This document shows, in pieces, positions 9,430 through 17,936 of a DNA stretch of 31,130 bases; the stretch's first letter is position 1, and each line of letters starts with the position of its first letter. Source of the stretch: Multifurca ochricompacta (taxonomy: Eukaryota > Basidiomycota > Agaricomycetes > Russulales > Russulaceae); NCBI GenBank assembly GCA_022496185.1, contig WTXG01000361.1:1-31130 (forward strand), in the 5' to 3' direction. The notes beneath the pieces are model-generated. The model searched no databases and had not been told where the DNA came from. It worked only from the letters and a program-made list of their open reading frames with translations. The position numbers and the translations under genes were made by a program.

Positions 9430-10227
9430 CGTTTTTTTTGAATCAATTTTATACGCGCTTCAAGGACTAGCCTAAGTCGTGCGGCTACTGCAGGGTACAT
9501 AGTAGCTACTGTTCATGTTGCCCGTAATGGAAGATAGAACTCCTATATGAAAACCCCAAAGGGAAAATAAGAATTGGTAGAAGTAGTGAAAACTGGGCCA
9601 GAGTCGCCCTATACATAAACCAGGCGAGTCCAAGAGGACTCAAGCCGGAGGTAGGCTGGAAGTGACCTTATTGGACTGTTGCGGTGCTTGTCTTTCCAGC
9701 GCCGCACAGTGCACTCATGCCCAAAGGTAAACAGGGTGTGCTGTGCCAGGACTGCTTTCAGGAGCAAGCCGTCCTGATCCTCGAATGCAAGAGCCACTGA
9801 GGAGAGCGAGCTGGAGGTGTGAAGGAGGGGGGTCCCAGGAGGGAAGCTGGGCCACTTGAAGGCCCCGGTACGAAGGGTTGTCCCTGCCCAGCACCTCATG
9901 GACGACGCAAGGGGGCATGAGCCACAGAGGTAAGGGAGACCCCCGTTGGGAGGACATTGACCGTAACGCATGACCTTCGCACATTAGGCCAGGAGGAGGT
10001 AAGAAGCGGAGCCTTGGAGTCCCCTGACAGGAATTTTTCCAGCTCCTTGGTCAGGAGAGTGGAGGGAGGAGGCGGAGACATCCACCGCGGAAGTGAAGAC
10101 CAGGTTGTTCTTGATGGTCTACCTCGCGGCAGACAACCGAACCTAGTGCTTGGACTGGGCCAAGCAGGTGTTGAGGTGGGCGCAGAGCTCCTGCGGCATC
10201 TTCTTGAGAGCAGCAGGGGGGTAGAGG
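9430..10227 (-). mobile_element. LINE relic: ORF1-like remnant joined to a LINE 3' tail
   Basis: On the minus strand the left end (9430-9510) is the LINE 3' tail also seen at 2606 and 3930, with a T8 run as the poly(A) remnant. The rest encodes broken pieces that look like a fungal LINE ORF1. These include IKNNLVFTSAVD between stops, and the piece at 9609-9971 with SSVALAFEDQDGLLLKAVLA and FGHECTVRRW. Reading on across copia element A, the frame continues at 15477-15590 (TPPAALKKMPQELCAHLN spans the junction), so A inserted into this relic. No RT domain lies between ORF1 and the tail, so the copy is internally deleted. The ORF1 call is pattern recognition without a search. Confidence 0.5.
10223..10227. 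repeat. Target-site duplication of copia element A, left
   Basis: AGAGG directly before the left LTR; the same five bases follow the right LTR at 15472-15476. Five bp is the usual length for Ty1/copia integrases. Confidence 0.85.
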
Positions 10228-10637
10228 TGTGGAAACGCAGCTGAGGTTAGATAAGCGCTACCTAAACGGGTAGCAAGATAATTCAGTTGTGAATGGTCAA
10301 AACTGTACATTAATTAGTCTTTACCTAAACGGGTAGCAAGATAACTACGCGAGTAATGTTAGCTATACGCGTGGTAAAGATAATCTAAGTAAATACTCAC
10401 TTCAGTTGTGAATGGTCAAAACTGAAGTGTACACTACAGAAATAATGTCCTTAAATACTGTAAAGAGTGTGCTGTGCTATGGTCATAAAGGATTGTATCT
10501 TTAATCATAAGTAATCATAGTAAACGAGTGGAATGTCAGTAGGTATATTACAATGTCCACTTAACTCCGTCTTGCACCGGCAACTCTGGTCACCTCTGAT
10601 CCGGTCCGGCCAACTCTGATCCGTTACCGGCTCAACA
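10228..10637 (-). repeat. 3' LTR of copia element A
   Basis: 410 bp; on the minus strand it starts TGTTGAGCC and ends TTTCCACA. It contains TATTTAAG (10450-10457) and, 20 bp downstream, a perfect 10-bp stem hairpin CACTTCAGTT/AACTGAAGTG (10398-10429). The blocks ACCTAAACGGGTAGCAAGATAA and TTCAGTTGTGAATGGTCAAA each occur twice. Confidence 0.92.
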
Positions 10638-10647
10638 TCCCCCCGTG
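10638..10647 (-). other. Polypurine tract of element A
   Basis: CACGGGGGGA on the minus strand, abutting the 3' LTR. It is the expected primer for plus-strand DNA synthesis. The same sequence abuts the 3' LTR of element B at 22400-22409. Confidence 0.75.
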
Positions 10648-10648
10648 A

Positions 10649-12049
10649 TTAAGACAATCCTATTAGTCCTAATCCAGAGACGAAGTCCACAAGTTTCGCT
10701 TGCGCGTGTGGCTTCGTAAATCCGTCAGCGAGCATGTCTGCAGTGGGTGTTCTGATGAGTTCAATAAAGCCTTGCTCGACATATTCGCGGATAGCGTGAA
10801 ATTTGATCGGGATGTGTTTTGAGCGTCTGCCAGTCACAGGATTGAGTGCTAAGTCCACCGTGCCCTTGTTATCGCCGTGTAGGGGGATCGGGTCGGAGAC
10901 TTCATAGCCTAGTTCAGAAAAGATGCTCCGGTACCACGCGGCTTGATTTGCCGCCTCGGCGAGTGCCATGTACTCGGCATGAGTGGTACTTTGGGCCACG
11001 GTCTTTTGCTTACGCGAAGTCCATGAGATCGCTGAGTCAGCAAGGAGAAAAACATAGCCCGAGGTTGAATGAAAGTCATCGGCATCGTCTCCAAGGCTGG
11101 AGTCCGAATAACCGACGAGACCGGTCCCGCGCGCTCCATCGTAGCATAGCCGTAGGTCAGCTGTACTGTTTAGATAAGCCAGTATGTACTTGGCAAGTCG
11201 TAGATGTTGCGGGGAAGGGTTTGCTGCGTACTGCGCAAGGCGCGCTACAGCGAAAGAGATGTCTGGGCGGGTCCCAATTTGCACATACAGTAGGCTCCCA
11301 ATAATTTGTTGAAAGTGTGTTATTTCTGCTTGAGTTGCCTGACTGGTGTACTTTACCAAATGGACCTCAGCCCCAGCAGGAAGAGGCGTGCGGGTGGGGT
11401 TAGCGTCCGCCATGCCAAAGCGTCCTACAATCTCTGAGATGTACCGGGATTGGTCGATCTCCAAACGCCTGGCCGATCTGTCACGAGTGATCCGAACTCC
11501 GAGATAAGAGTCGATCTCGCCTAGATCAGTCATTTCATAGCGCCGAGATAAGATACCTTTGATCCGGTTGACTTCATCGAGAGAGTCGCCTAAGATGGTG
11601 ATGTCGTCGACATAGAGGATAATAATGACTAGTCCCTCCCCTTCTTGGCGACGAGACACGTAAACTCCTGCATCGGAATGCGTGCGCGTGAAGCCGAGCT
11701 CTAACAGAACTCCATGGAATTGTAAGTTCCATGCGCGCGAGGCTTGTTTGAGACCGTAAATTGCCTTTTTGAGTAGGCATACCTTGTTCTCCTGACCTGA
11801 TTCGACGAAACCCAGTGGTTGCTCCATGTAAATTACCTCATCCAGTAGCCCATTGAGGAATGCCGACTTGACATCCATCTGATGGATCTCCCAATCCTCT
11901 AGCGCGGCCAACGCTAGCAAGAGTCGCAAGGACTCGAACCGAGCTACTGGAGAGAATGTCTCATCGTAATCAATTCCCTGAATCTGAGTGAAACCCTTCG
12001 CTACCAAGCGCGCGCAAAGCGACCATCGGCTTTGCGCTTGAATACCCAC
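10649..12049 (-). CDS. pol: Element A: reverse transcriptase-RNase H part of the polyprotein
   Basis: This 466-codon frame starts inside the RT domain just after a frameshift. It shows RLVAKGFTQIQGIDYDETFSP, the DVKSAFLNG motif, YGLKQASRAWN, the catalytic LYVDDITILGD and then RNase H: GYSDSSLGD, THAEYMALAEA and HGDNKGTVDLALNPVTGRR, each carrying an expected acidic residue. It ends GLGLIGLS, 11 bp from the LTR. RT copies the genomic RNA into DNA in the virus-like particle. It is not an independent gene: it lacks its own start and continues the frame at 12001-13956 after a 1-nt loss. Confidence 0.9.
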   Translation of the reverse strand: MGIQAQSRWSLCARLVAKGFTQIQGIDYDETFSPVARFESLRLLLALAALEDWEIHQMDVKSAFLNGLLDEVIYMEQPLGFVESGQENKVCLLKKAIYGLKQASRAWNLQFHGVLLELGFTRTHSDAGVYVSRRQEGEGLVIIILYVDDITILGDSLDEVNRIKGILSRRYEMTDLGEIDSYLGVRITRDRSARRLEIDQSRYISEIVGRFGMADANPTRTPLPAGAEVHLVKYTSQATQAEITHFQQIIGSLLYVQIGTRPDISFAVARLAQYAANPSPQHLRLAKYILAYLNSTADLRLCYDGARGTGLVGYSDSSLGDDADDFHSTSGYVFLLADSAISWTSRKQKTVAQSTTHAEYMALAEAANQAAWYRSIFSELGYEVSDPIPLHGDNKGTVDLALNPVTGRRSKHIPIKFHAIREYVEQGFIELIRTPTADMLADGFTKPHAQAKLVDFVSGLGLIGLS

Positions 12050-13956
12050 TTTGACTTGACGGCCTTACGGTCCGCCGGTAAGTCCACTAGGGTCCACGTC
12101 CCATTCTTGGCTAGTGTGTCCATCTCATATTGGCACGCTTCTTGCCAGTCACCTGCAAACTCCGATTTCATCGCTTCCCGATACGTTAGTGGGTCGCGAT
12201 AAGCGGCTGCTGCTAGCAAAGCCTGTTCACCCAGGCGCCCTTGATCATCCAACTCGGCATTGTCTTCGCCGAAGTACCGTGGATTTCTGCGAGGGTTCTC
12301 TCGCAGTCTCCGAGGGGGCACGACCTGTGAAGCAGGGTCACCGGTCCGCTGAACCCGGAAAGTCCGGTTTCGTGGTGCGCGGGGTGGAGGTTCTTGCAGT
12401 GCGGCGCGAGAAGGCGGAGTGACAGGAATGGAAACTTGTGCGCGTTGTGTAGCATCAGGGGAAGGTGTCCTTGGCGGACGGACCTCCCCTAGTCCCTGTG
12501 TAGAGACTGTCATAGGAAATGAAACTGCCAGGGGCCCCTCAAGGGCCGTGGGGTTCTCAGAACTAGTGGACAGCTCACCACTATCCTGAAATGGAAAGGA
12601 ACGCTCATCAAAAATCACGTCGCGAGACATGATGACCGCTCGGGTACTCTTATTCCATAACCGGTAACCCTTTGAACCCGGTTCATACCCGACAAACGTA
12701 GCCTCGATCGATCTCGGATCGAGCTTCCTGCGTTTGTCCTCAGGCACGTGTACATATGCCTTGCATCCGAAGACCCGGAAGTATGAAACGTCTGGAGTGT
12801 GACCAGCACTCCAGAGCTCATGCGGTGTGCGCCAACCTATCGTGCGGGTGGGAGTCCTGTTGTAAGTATGCACAGCAGTATCCACTGCCAACTCCCAGAA
12901 GCCGAGTGACAATCCGGCGCCGTGTAGCATCGAGCGCGCCTTGTCGAGGATCGTCCTGTTCCATCTCTCGGCTATCCCGTTTTGTTGTGGTGAACCCGGC
13001 ATCGTTAACTTGTGCTCGATTCCCTTCTCGTCCAATACTGATCGAAGAGCGCCTGACAAATACTCCCCTCCCCGGTCAGAGTGTAGCGCGCGCAGTTTCT
13101 CCGCAGTCTGGGTTTCAGCCCAGGCCAGGAATTTCTTGAAAGCGGCTGCACACTGATCCTTACTCTTTAGGAAGTACACCACTCCATGCCTGGAGTAGTC
13201 ATCGATAAATGTTGCGATGTAAAGTGCGCCTTGAATGGATTGGACTTGCATCGGCCCGGCCAGATCGCTGTGTACGATTTGAAGTAGCCGGTCCGATCGC
13301 TTGTGAGAAGACTTGAAGGGAAGTCGCGACTGTTTCCCGAGTTCGCACCCGGAACACGGCGACTGATCGTGATTGATCGGAGCATCGAGAGTTATACCTT
13401 TTACAGATTCATGGTATCGCTTCAGGGCATCGTATGACATGTGCCCCATGCGATGATGCCAGATGTCGATAGGAAGTGAAGTGCGCGCGTGCGCATTGAG
13501 GCCTGCCATGGAGGTGTCCAACCAGTAAAGGTTCGCCTCCAAGTAGCCTCGTGCTACTGTCCGGTCTTGGACTGAGATCAGAAAATGATTATCTTGGAAC
13601 GAGATCCGAGCCCCCTTTTGGGCAAGAGCGCGCGTTGAGATGAAGCGCGTCTTCACGTCTGGAATGTGTAGAACGTTATTCAGCGTGATTTCGGACTCTT
13701 TGTTCCCTACAGTGGTAGTGAATACCATGGTCCCAACCCCGATCTGCTTCACATTAGAATTGTCACCTAAGCGCACTATTCCATGTGCGAGCTTGTATGT
13801 CGTGAAGTCTGATCGATGCGGGGTAATGTGATGAGTCGCACCAGAATCCATCATCCATCTGGATCTCTCAGCCGAGTACAGGGCAACACGGAGCTTGTCA
13901 TTGTCGTTGGCTACCTCTACAATCGATGCCGAAGTGGTAGCTAAGTGAGCGTTCAC
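12001..13956 (-). CDS. pol: Element A: protease-integrase-RT N-terminus part
   Basis: This 651-codon open frame carries the aspartic protease motif WMMDSGATHHITP (about residues 33-46), the GAG-pre-integrase zinc site (WHHRMGHM ... CSGCELGK), and the integrase core (IVHSDLAGPMQV, LHSDRGGEYLSG, QQNGIAERWNRT with the D, D and E residues). A Pro-rich linker follows, then the start of RT (VKSKWVFKRKADGRF). It ends at a frameshift at 12009-12017 where one C is missing compared with element B (CGCTTTGCGCG against CGCTTTCGCGC). Protease cleaves the polyprotein; integrase inserts the cDNA. Confidence 0.9.
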   Translation of the reverse strand: MNAHLATTSASIVEVANDNDKLRVALYSAERSRWMMDSGATHHITPHRSDFTTYKLAHGIVRLGDNSNVKQIGVGTMVFTTTVGNKESEITLNNVLHIPDVKTRFISTRALAQKGARISFQDNHFLISVQDRTVARGYLEANLYWLDTSMAGLNAHARTSLPIDIWHHRMGHMSYDALKRYHESVKGITLDAPINHDQSPCSGCELGKQSRLPFKSSHKRSDRLLQIVHSDLAGPMQVQSIQGALYIATFIDDYSRHGVVYFLKSKDQCAAAFKKFLAWAETQTAEKLRALHSDRGGEYLSGALRSVLDEKGIEHKLTMPGSPQQNGIAERWNRTILDKARSMLHGAGLSLGFWELAVDTAVHTYNRTPTRTIGWRTPHELWSAGHTPDVSYFRVFGCKAYVHVPEDKRRKLDPRSIEATFVGYEPGSKGYRLWNKSTRAVIMSRDVIFDERSFPFQDSGELSTSSENPTALEGPLAVSFPMTVSTQGLGEVRPPRTPSPDATQRAQVSIPVTPPSRAALQEPPPRAPRNRTFRVQRTGDPASQVVPPRRLRENPRRNPRYFGEDNAELDDQGRLGEQALLAAAAYRDPLTYREAMKSEFAGDWQEACQYEMDTLAKNGTWTLVDLPADRKAVKSKWVFKRKADGRFARAW

Positions 13957-14704
13957 CGCCTTATTGGCTGACGCTGCCTCCGTTGCCTTCTTGTCCTCTG
14001 CATCCTTCTTCTTCTTCCGACACTCCGTAGCCTTGTGCCCGCTTTTCTGACAATAATAGCATTTAATATTTGGTTTATTTGTTTGTTCTTGATGGGCGCG
14101 GCTTTGTTGAGTGACGCGGAAGCTCCGGATCGCCGACCTTCCTCATTGAGAATGCGATCTTGTATGACCTGAGGTAAGAGGCCCGACGGTGCACCGGAAG
14201 CGAGTATCGTGGACGCGACGGCTGAGTAAGACTCGGGTAGAGCCTTGATGAGGATAAATGAAAACTGGAGATCGGAGATCTCCATCTCGTTGTTCTTGAG
14301 ACTGATGCGAGCTTCATTCAGCTTTTGTAATTGCGGAGCATTGGCGAGGAGTCGTCAAGGGCAGTGCCTGTGAGGGACGCCCAAGTGTTGAATGTAGACA
14401 TAGATCCAACTCCTCCGTAGACACGGTGCAGCTCATCCCACTTAGCTTTACAAGTAGCAAACTTAGTATCATCTGCTACAGCCGTCCAGACGTCCTTCTG
14501 AGTGTAAACTTCAAGGACGCCTACGAGAACGCCTTCCTTTTCGTCCCAGTCTGCTGGGAGAGTAGGAGGCGGGGGACCGACTAAGTGGTTCCGGACGCCA
14601 TTCATCCGGAAGATAGCCATCATGCGTGCCGACCAAGTAGGCCAGTTTGCTCCATCGAGGATCTCGATCGTGGCTGAAGGTGGGAATGAAAATGTAGGGG
14701 CCAT
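13953..14704 (-). pseudogene. gag: Element A: gag with two frameshifts
   Basis: The frame starts at 14704 with MAPTFSFPPSATIEILDG. It runs through NWPTWSARMMAIFRMNG and breaks near 14333-14338, where CTCCGC replaces the CTCCCGC of element B, ending NYKS. The next frame (14285-13953) continues with EMEISDLQFSFILIKALPES, then breaks again near 14070-14090, before the zinc knuckle. The knuckle, CYYCQKSGHKATEC (CX2CX4HX4C), is intact in the third frame at about 14010-14055 and leads into the protease frame. Gag forms the particle and binds RNA through this knuckle. As read, element A cannot make full-length Gag. Confidence 0.85.
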
Positions 14705-15046
14705 GCTGCTAAGCGACGGTTTTCAATCTGGGTGGAGCGTTAGACCCAGATTATCAAGATCGGACCAACCCCGATGTATCCAACTGTACGCTCTGAACTC
14801 GGAAGTCCAGTCCCTTGTTAGGGATTACTCACACGTGCTTCAGCGTCGCCACGCTACCTCGCACGGCTCGCGCGAAGCCCAGGTGAGGGGCCCAGTCTAC
14901 ACCGATCCACCGGTTCCAGAGCCGGGGAATGGGGTTCTACAAGTGAACAGAGGCTTGCCTTTTCGGGAGATATCAAAAAACGCGTGATCTGAAAAGGAAG
15001 CTTGTGTAATAAAATGTCGATCTTCTTCTGGATTATTCAGTTACGG

Positions 15047-15061
15047 CCAGGGCCCATAACC
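15047..15061 (-). other. Primer-binding site of element A (half-tRNA type)
   Basis: GGTTATGGGCCCTGG on the minus strand, directly after the 5' LTR. Its complement, GGGCCCATAACC, matches the anticodon arm of initiator tRNA-Met (GGGCUCAUAACC) apart from one position rather than a tRNA 3' end. Drosophila copia has nearly the same site and is primed by a 5' half of initiator tRNA. Confidence 0.7.
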
Positions 15062-15471
15062 TGTGGAAACGCAGCTGAGGTTAGATAAGCGCTACCTAAA
15101 CGGGTAGCAAGATAATTCAGTTGTGAATGGTCAAAACTGTACATTAATTAGTCTTTACCTAAACGGGTAGCAAGATAACTACGCGAGTAATGTTAGCTAT
15201 ACGCGTGGTAAAGATAATCTAAGTAAATACTCACTTCAGTTGTGAATGGTCAAAACTGAAGTGTACACTACAGAAATAATGTCCTTAAATACTGTAAAGA
15301 GTGTGCTGTGCTATGGTCATAAAGGATTGTATCTTTAATCATAAGTAATCATAGTAAACGAGTGGAATGTCAGTAGGTATATTACAATGTCCACTTAACT
15401 CCGTCTTGCACCGGCAACTCCGGTCACCTCTGATCCGGTCCGGCCAACTCTGATCCGTTACCGGCTCAACA
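15062..15471 (-). repeat. 5' LTR of copia element A
   Basis: 410 bp, one visible difference from the 3' LTR. TATTTAAG at 15284-15291 and the hairpin at 15232-15263 place the predicted transcription start at about 15260-15265. The duplication AGAGG follows at 15472-15476. Confidence 0.92.
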
Positions 15472-15631
15472 AGAGGGAGTCACAGTAGGAGGTGGGCAGG
15501 GGAGGGGGGAGTACAGCCTTGATCAAAGGTCCATCCCAATGTGGCGCCCTAGTCATGCTAGCAAATGTAATTTCTCTTGATACTGATGTTGGCGTCTACC
15601 TTGTCCTTACCCAAAAAGCGCCGTCAAACCG

Positions 15632-15639
15632 TATATAAG
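15632..15639 (+). promoter_or_regulatory. TATA box of F-box gene 2'
   Basis: TATATAAG, 53 bp before the ATG at 15685; similarity to the promoter of gene 2 begins exactly here. Upstream lies the end of the LINE relic. Confidence 0.6.
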
Positions 15640-15684
15640 AGCCAGTGCTCTGCCTCGTGTCCACTTTAGTTCCATGTTCCATCA

Positions 15685-17836
15685 ATGAGCTCCCAACAGT
15701 GCGTCCGAACTGCTAGAGTTGAGCCTGAGCTGACAAGGCATCCGCAGATCTCCGAATCCTAATCGTGCTACTTCTCGTGTTCGTGTTCTACGACTCTCCC
15801 CAACTGGCATCATCTCCAACGTCAACGGCGCAATCCGCCGTCTATACTCTAGGGTCAAAAATAAAAAAACTGGCGAGCATGGCAGCTCTCTTCATGCGCC
15901 AGGAACAAACACTAACTCTGGTCTTGCCACAGGCACTGGCAAGGATCACGAATGTGTGACCATCAATTCGCTGCCCGACGATGTCCTCCTAGAAATATTC
16001 AATCGTCATCAGCTCTCCACTTTAATTGGCCGAACAGACGACATGTGGAAATGGCACAGGCTCACGCTTAGTGATGTGCCTGGCCCGGCTCAAAGCCGGA
16101 AGCCGGGCCAAGCCGGGCCTGTTTGGGCCGGGCCAAGCCAGGCCGTTGTGACGGCCCAGCAAGGGCTTTGGCCCGGCTCAGAGAAGCTAAAAGCCAAAGC
16201 CGCCGGCTCAGGCCGCGGCTTTCAACAGCACATACAAGTGCAATAGCAATCGTCAAAATCAGTAGAAATCTGATCACAAAGTGGTTGATTTGGGTCACGT
16301 GATCATGTTTATTGCGGCATTTCAAACTTTTTCTTCGATATAACTTTGCAATACGTAACACACTAAGTCATATTTGGATTAGCTGAACTATAACTACTAG
16401 TTATATGTCATAAAATTTTCTCTACCAAAAGCCGCGGCTTGGGCCAAGCCGGGCCAGGGCCAAGCCGTCTGTGACGGCTTTGGCTCGGCCCAGACTTTAG
16501 GAAAGCCGGAGCCGCCTCAGGCCAAGCCAAAGCCGCGGCTTTTGGGCCAAGCCGGGCCGGAACATCACTACTCACGCTCGTATGTAGAAGATGGCGATGT
16601 ATCATTTTCGCGTCACCCCGTCATCTCGACCTGCGACTTCTCTGCACACACGGAACGCCTGTTCGGAGAACTCTGGACTGTTGGCCAGCGTTTCCCATCA
16701 TCATACAGTATGATGGGTTCTGGAAGCTCGATCCCCCGGCTTTGAAAGATGAAGATAAAATTATCGCCGCGCTCGAACACCCTGCTCGCACGTATAAAAT
16801 CCAACTTACTTTAACAAAGTCCTTATTTGACAAGTTGGTGGCTCTGAAACAGCAACCGTTTCCGGCTCTCGAGTACTTTAGGCTCATGTCCCTCGATGGA
16901 GGTGAACTGTCAACCCTTCCCAGCACAATATTGTGTGAGTCAGCACCGCGCTTACGGATTCTTTTCTTCGATGGAATTCCCTTTCCAATGTTGCCGAAGT
17001 TTCTATTGTTGACCAAGGACCTTGTTGTCCTTAATCTTGTGGAAATTCCAAGTGCCGGGTACTTTTCGCCCGAATCGCTCGTTACGAGCCTGTCGGGGAT
17101 GACCCAGCTCGAAATCCTTGACATAGGCTTTGCTTCTCCGTCTTCCCACCCAAATCGGAGAAGTCTGCCTCCACTCAGACGCGCTGTCCTCTCCACTCTC
17201 ACTGACTTCAGATTTCGTGGCATCAGCGGGTACCTGGAAGACATCGTTGCCGGTATTGATGCCCCTGCGCTGGGCTACTTTGACGTACAATTATTCAATC
17301 AACCCATCTTTGACGTCCCTCAACTTTATCAGTTTATCTCCCGTGCAGAAAAGCTCAGGGGATTCGACAAAGCGTCGTTGGAATCTTCCGGGAACGGCGT
17401 CTCCATCACCCTCTCTCAGCCAGCAGGGACGGACACTTCTGGGTACCTAATGCTGTGGATCGCATGCAATCCTCTCAACTGGCAGGTCTCTTCTATTGCA
17501 GAGATCTGCAACCAGTCTTCCCCTCTCTTCTCTCACGTGGAAAATCTCAACATCCACGGACATGTTCCACAGCCAGCGAGACAAGAGGAGATAGGTGCCA
17601 CAGAGTGGCTCGAGCTCTTTCGCCCCTTTACTGCTGTGAGGAGCCTATATGTCTCTGAATCTCTGGGCCCACTTGTTGCGCATGCGCTAGAGGACACTGC
17701 TGATGGCCCGGTCATGGAAGTGTTACCAGCACTGCAGCTCCTTGATTTCAGGGGCTCTCGAGAGTCAGCGCCTGTTGAGAAGTTCGTCACTGCACGCCAG
17801 CCTACCTTAAATGTGCAGTATGGTGACTTCAATTGA
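15685..17836 (+). pseudogene. F-box gene 2', interrupted by a hAT-like MITE
   Basis: This is a duplicate of gene 2. Exon 1 is 15685-15698, intron 1 is 15699-15747 (GTGCGT...CGCAG, 49 nt) and the rest is one exon from 15748. The F-box begins INSLPDDVLLEIFNRH. In the middle of it, a 502-bp MITE plus an 8-bp target duplication separates WKWHRLTL from VCRRWRCIIF. Taking out the 510 bp leaves a continuous frame of 530 codons to the stop at 17836 (C-terminus PTLNVQYGDFN), with no other lesion seen. As read, translation enters the MITE and stops at 16244-16246, before the CRRWR part. Intron 2 of gene 2 is not spliced here: its donor has been deleted and the remainder is in frame. The downstream frame from 16742 is long, but it is probably not an independent gene. 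Confidence 0.85.
16069..16570. mobile_element. hAT-like MITE in the F-box exon
   Basis: 502 bp, ends TAGTGATGTGCCTGGCCCGG and (other strand) TAGTGATGTTCCGGCCCGG, flanked by the 8-bp direct repeat CTCACGCT (16061-16068 and 16571-16578). An 8-bp duplication and TAGTGATG-type termini point to the hAT superfamily. Both arms, about 150 bp each, are very GC-rich and made of repeated GGCTTGGCC, GCCGCGGCTTT and CCGGGCC words; the centre (about 16235-16420) is AT-rich. No transposase is encoded, so it depends on an element elsewhere. Confidence 0.85.
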
Positions 17837-17842
17837 GGCAAC

Positions 17843-17926
17843 ATGATAAATTTCGATGACCTGCCTCTTACGTACCGTCCGGCCATTGTTGGATGCTTTC
17901 GTCCTTCTGATGTGAGATCGCTGTAA
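17843..17926 (+). other. Small conserved ORF in the 3' UTR of F-box gene 2'
   Basis: 27 codons (MINFDDLPLTYRPAIV...), starting 7 bp after the F-box stop; partner of the ORF at 6431-6514. Both keep length and frame despite several changes. Confidence 0.3.
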
Positions 17927-17936
17927 TAGTACATCT

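Larger units (their letters stand above)
10228..15471 (-). mobile_element. Ty1/copia LTR retrotransposon A, full length
   Basis: A 5.24-kb element on the minus strand with two 410-bp LTRs, a 5-bp target duplication AGAGG, a primer-binding site at 15047-15061 and a polypurine tract at 10638-10647. The domain order is gag, zinc knuckle, protease, integrase, reverse transcriptase, RNase H, which defines Ty1/copia. The LTRs differ at one base by eye (CTCTGG against CTCCGG), so the insertion is recent. Even so, the coding region has three frameshifts relative to element B. It inserted into a LINE relic upstream of F-box gene 2'. Confidence 0.92.

Noticed and set aside
10846..11304. 152-codon plus-strand frame opposite the element A RT
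   Set aside because: It is antisense to the RNase H region; composition and lack of any domain mark it as a shadow frame.
11925..11945. tRNA-like T-arm sequence (GGACTCGAACC)
   Set aside because: It lies in conserved RT coding sequence (FESLRLLLA); no acceptor stem or anticodon arm surrounds it.
16742..17836. Independent 364-codon gene starting at 16742
   Set aside because: No ATG starts it; it is the downstream part of F-box gene 2' after the MITE and continues the pre-insertion frame.
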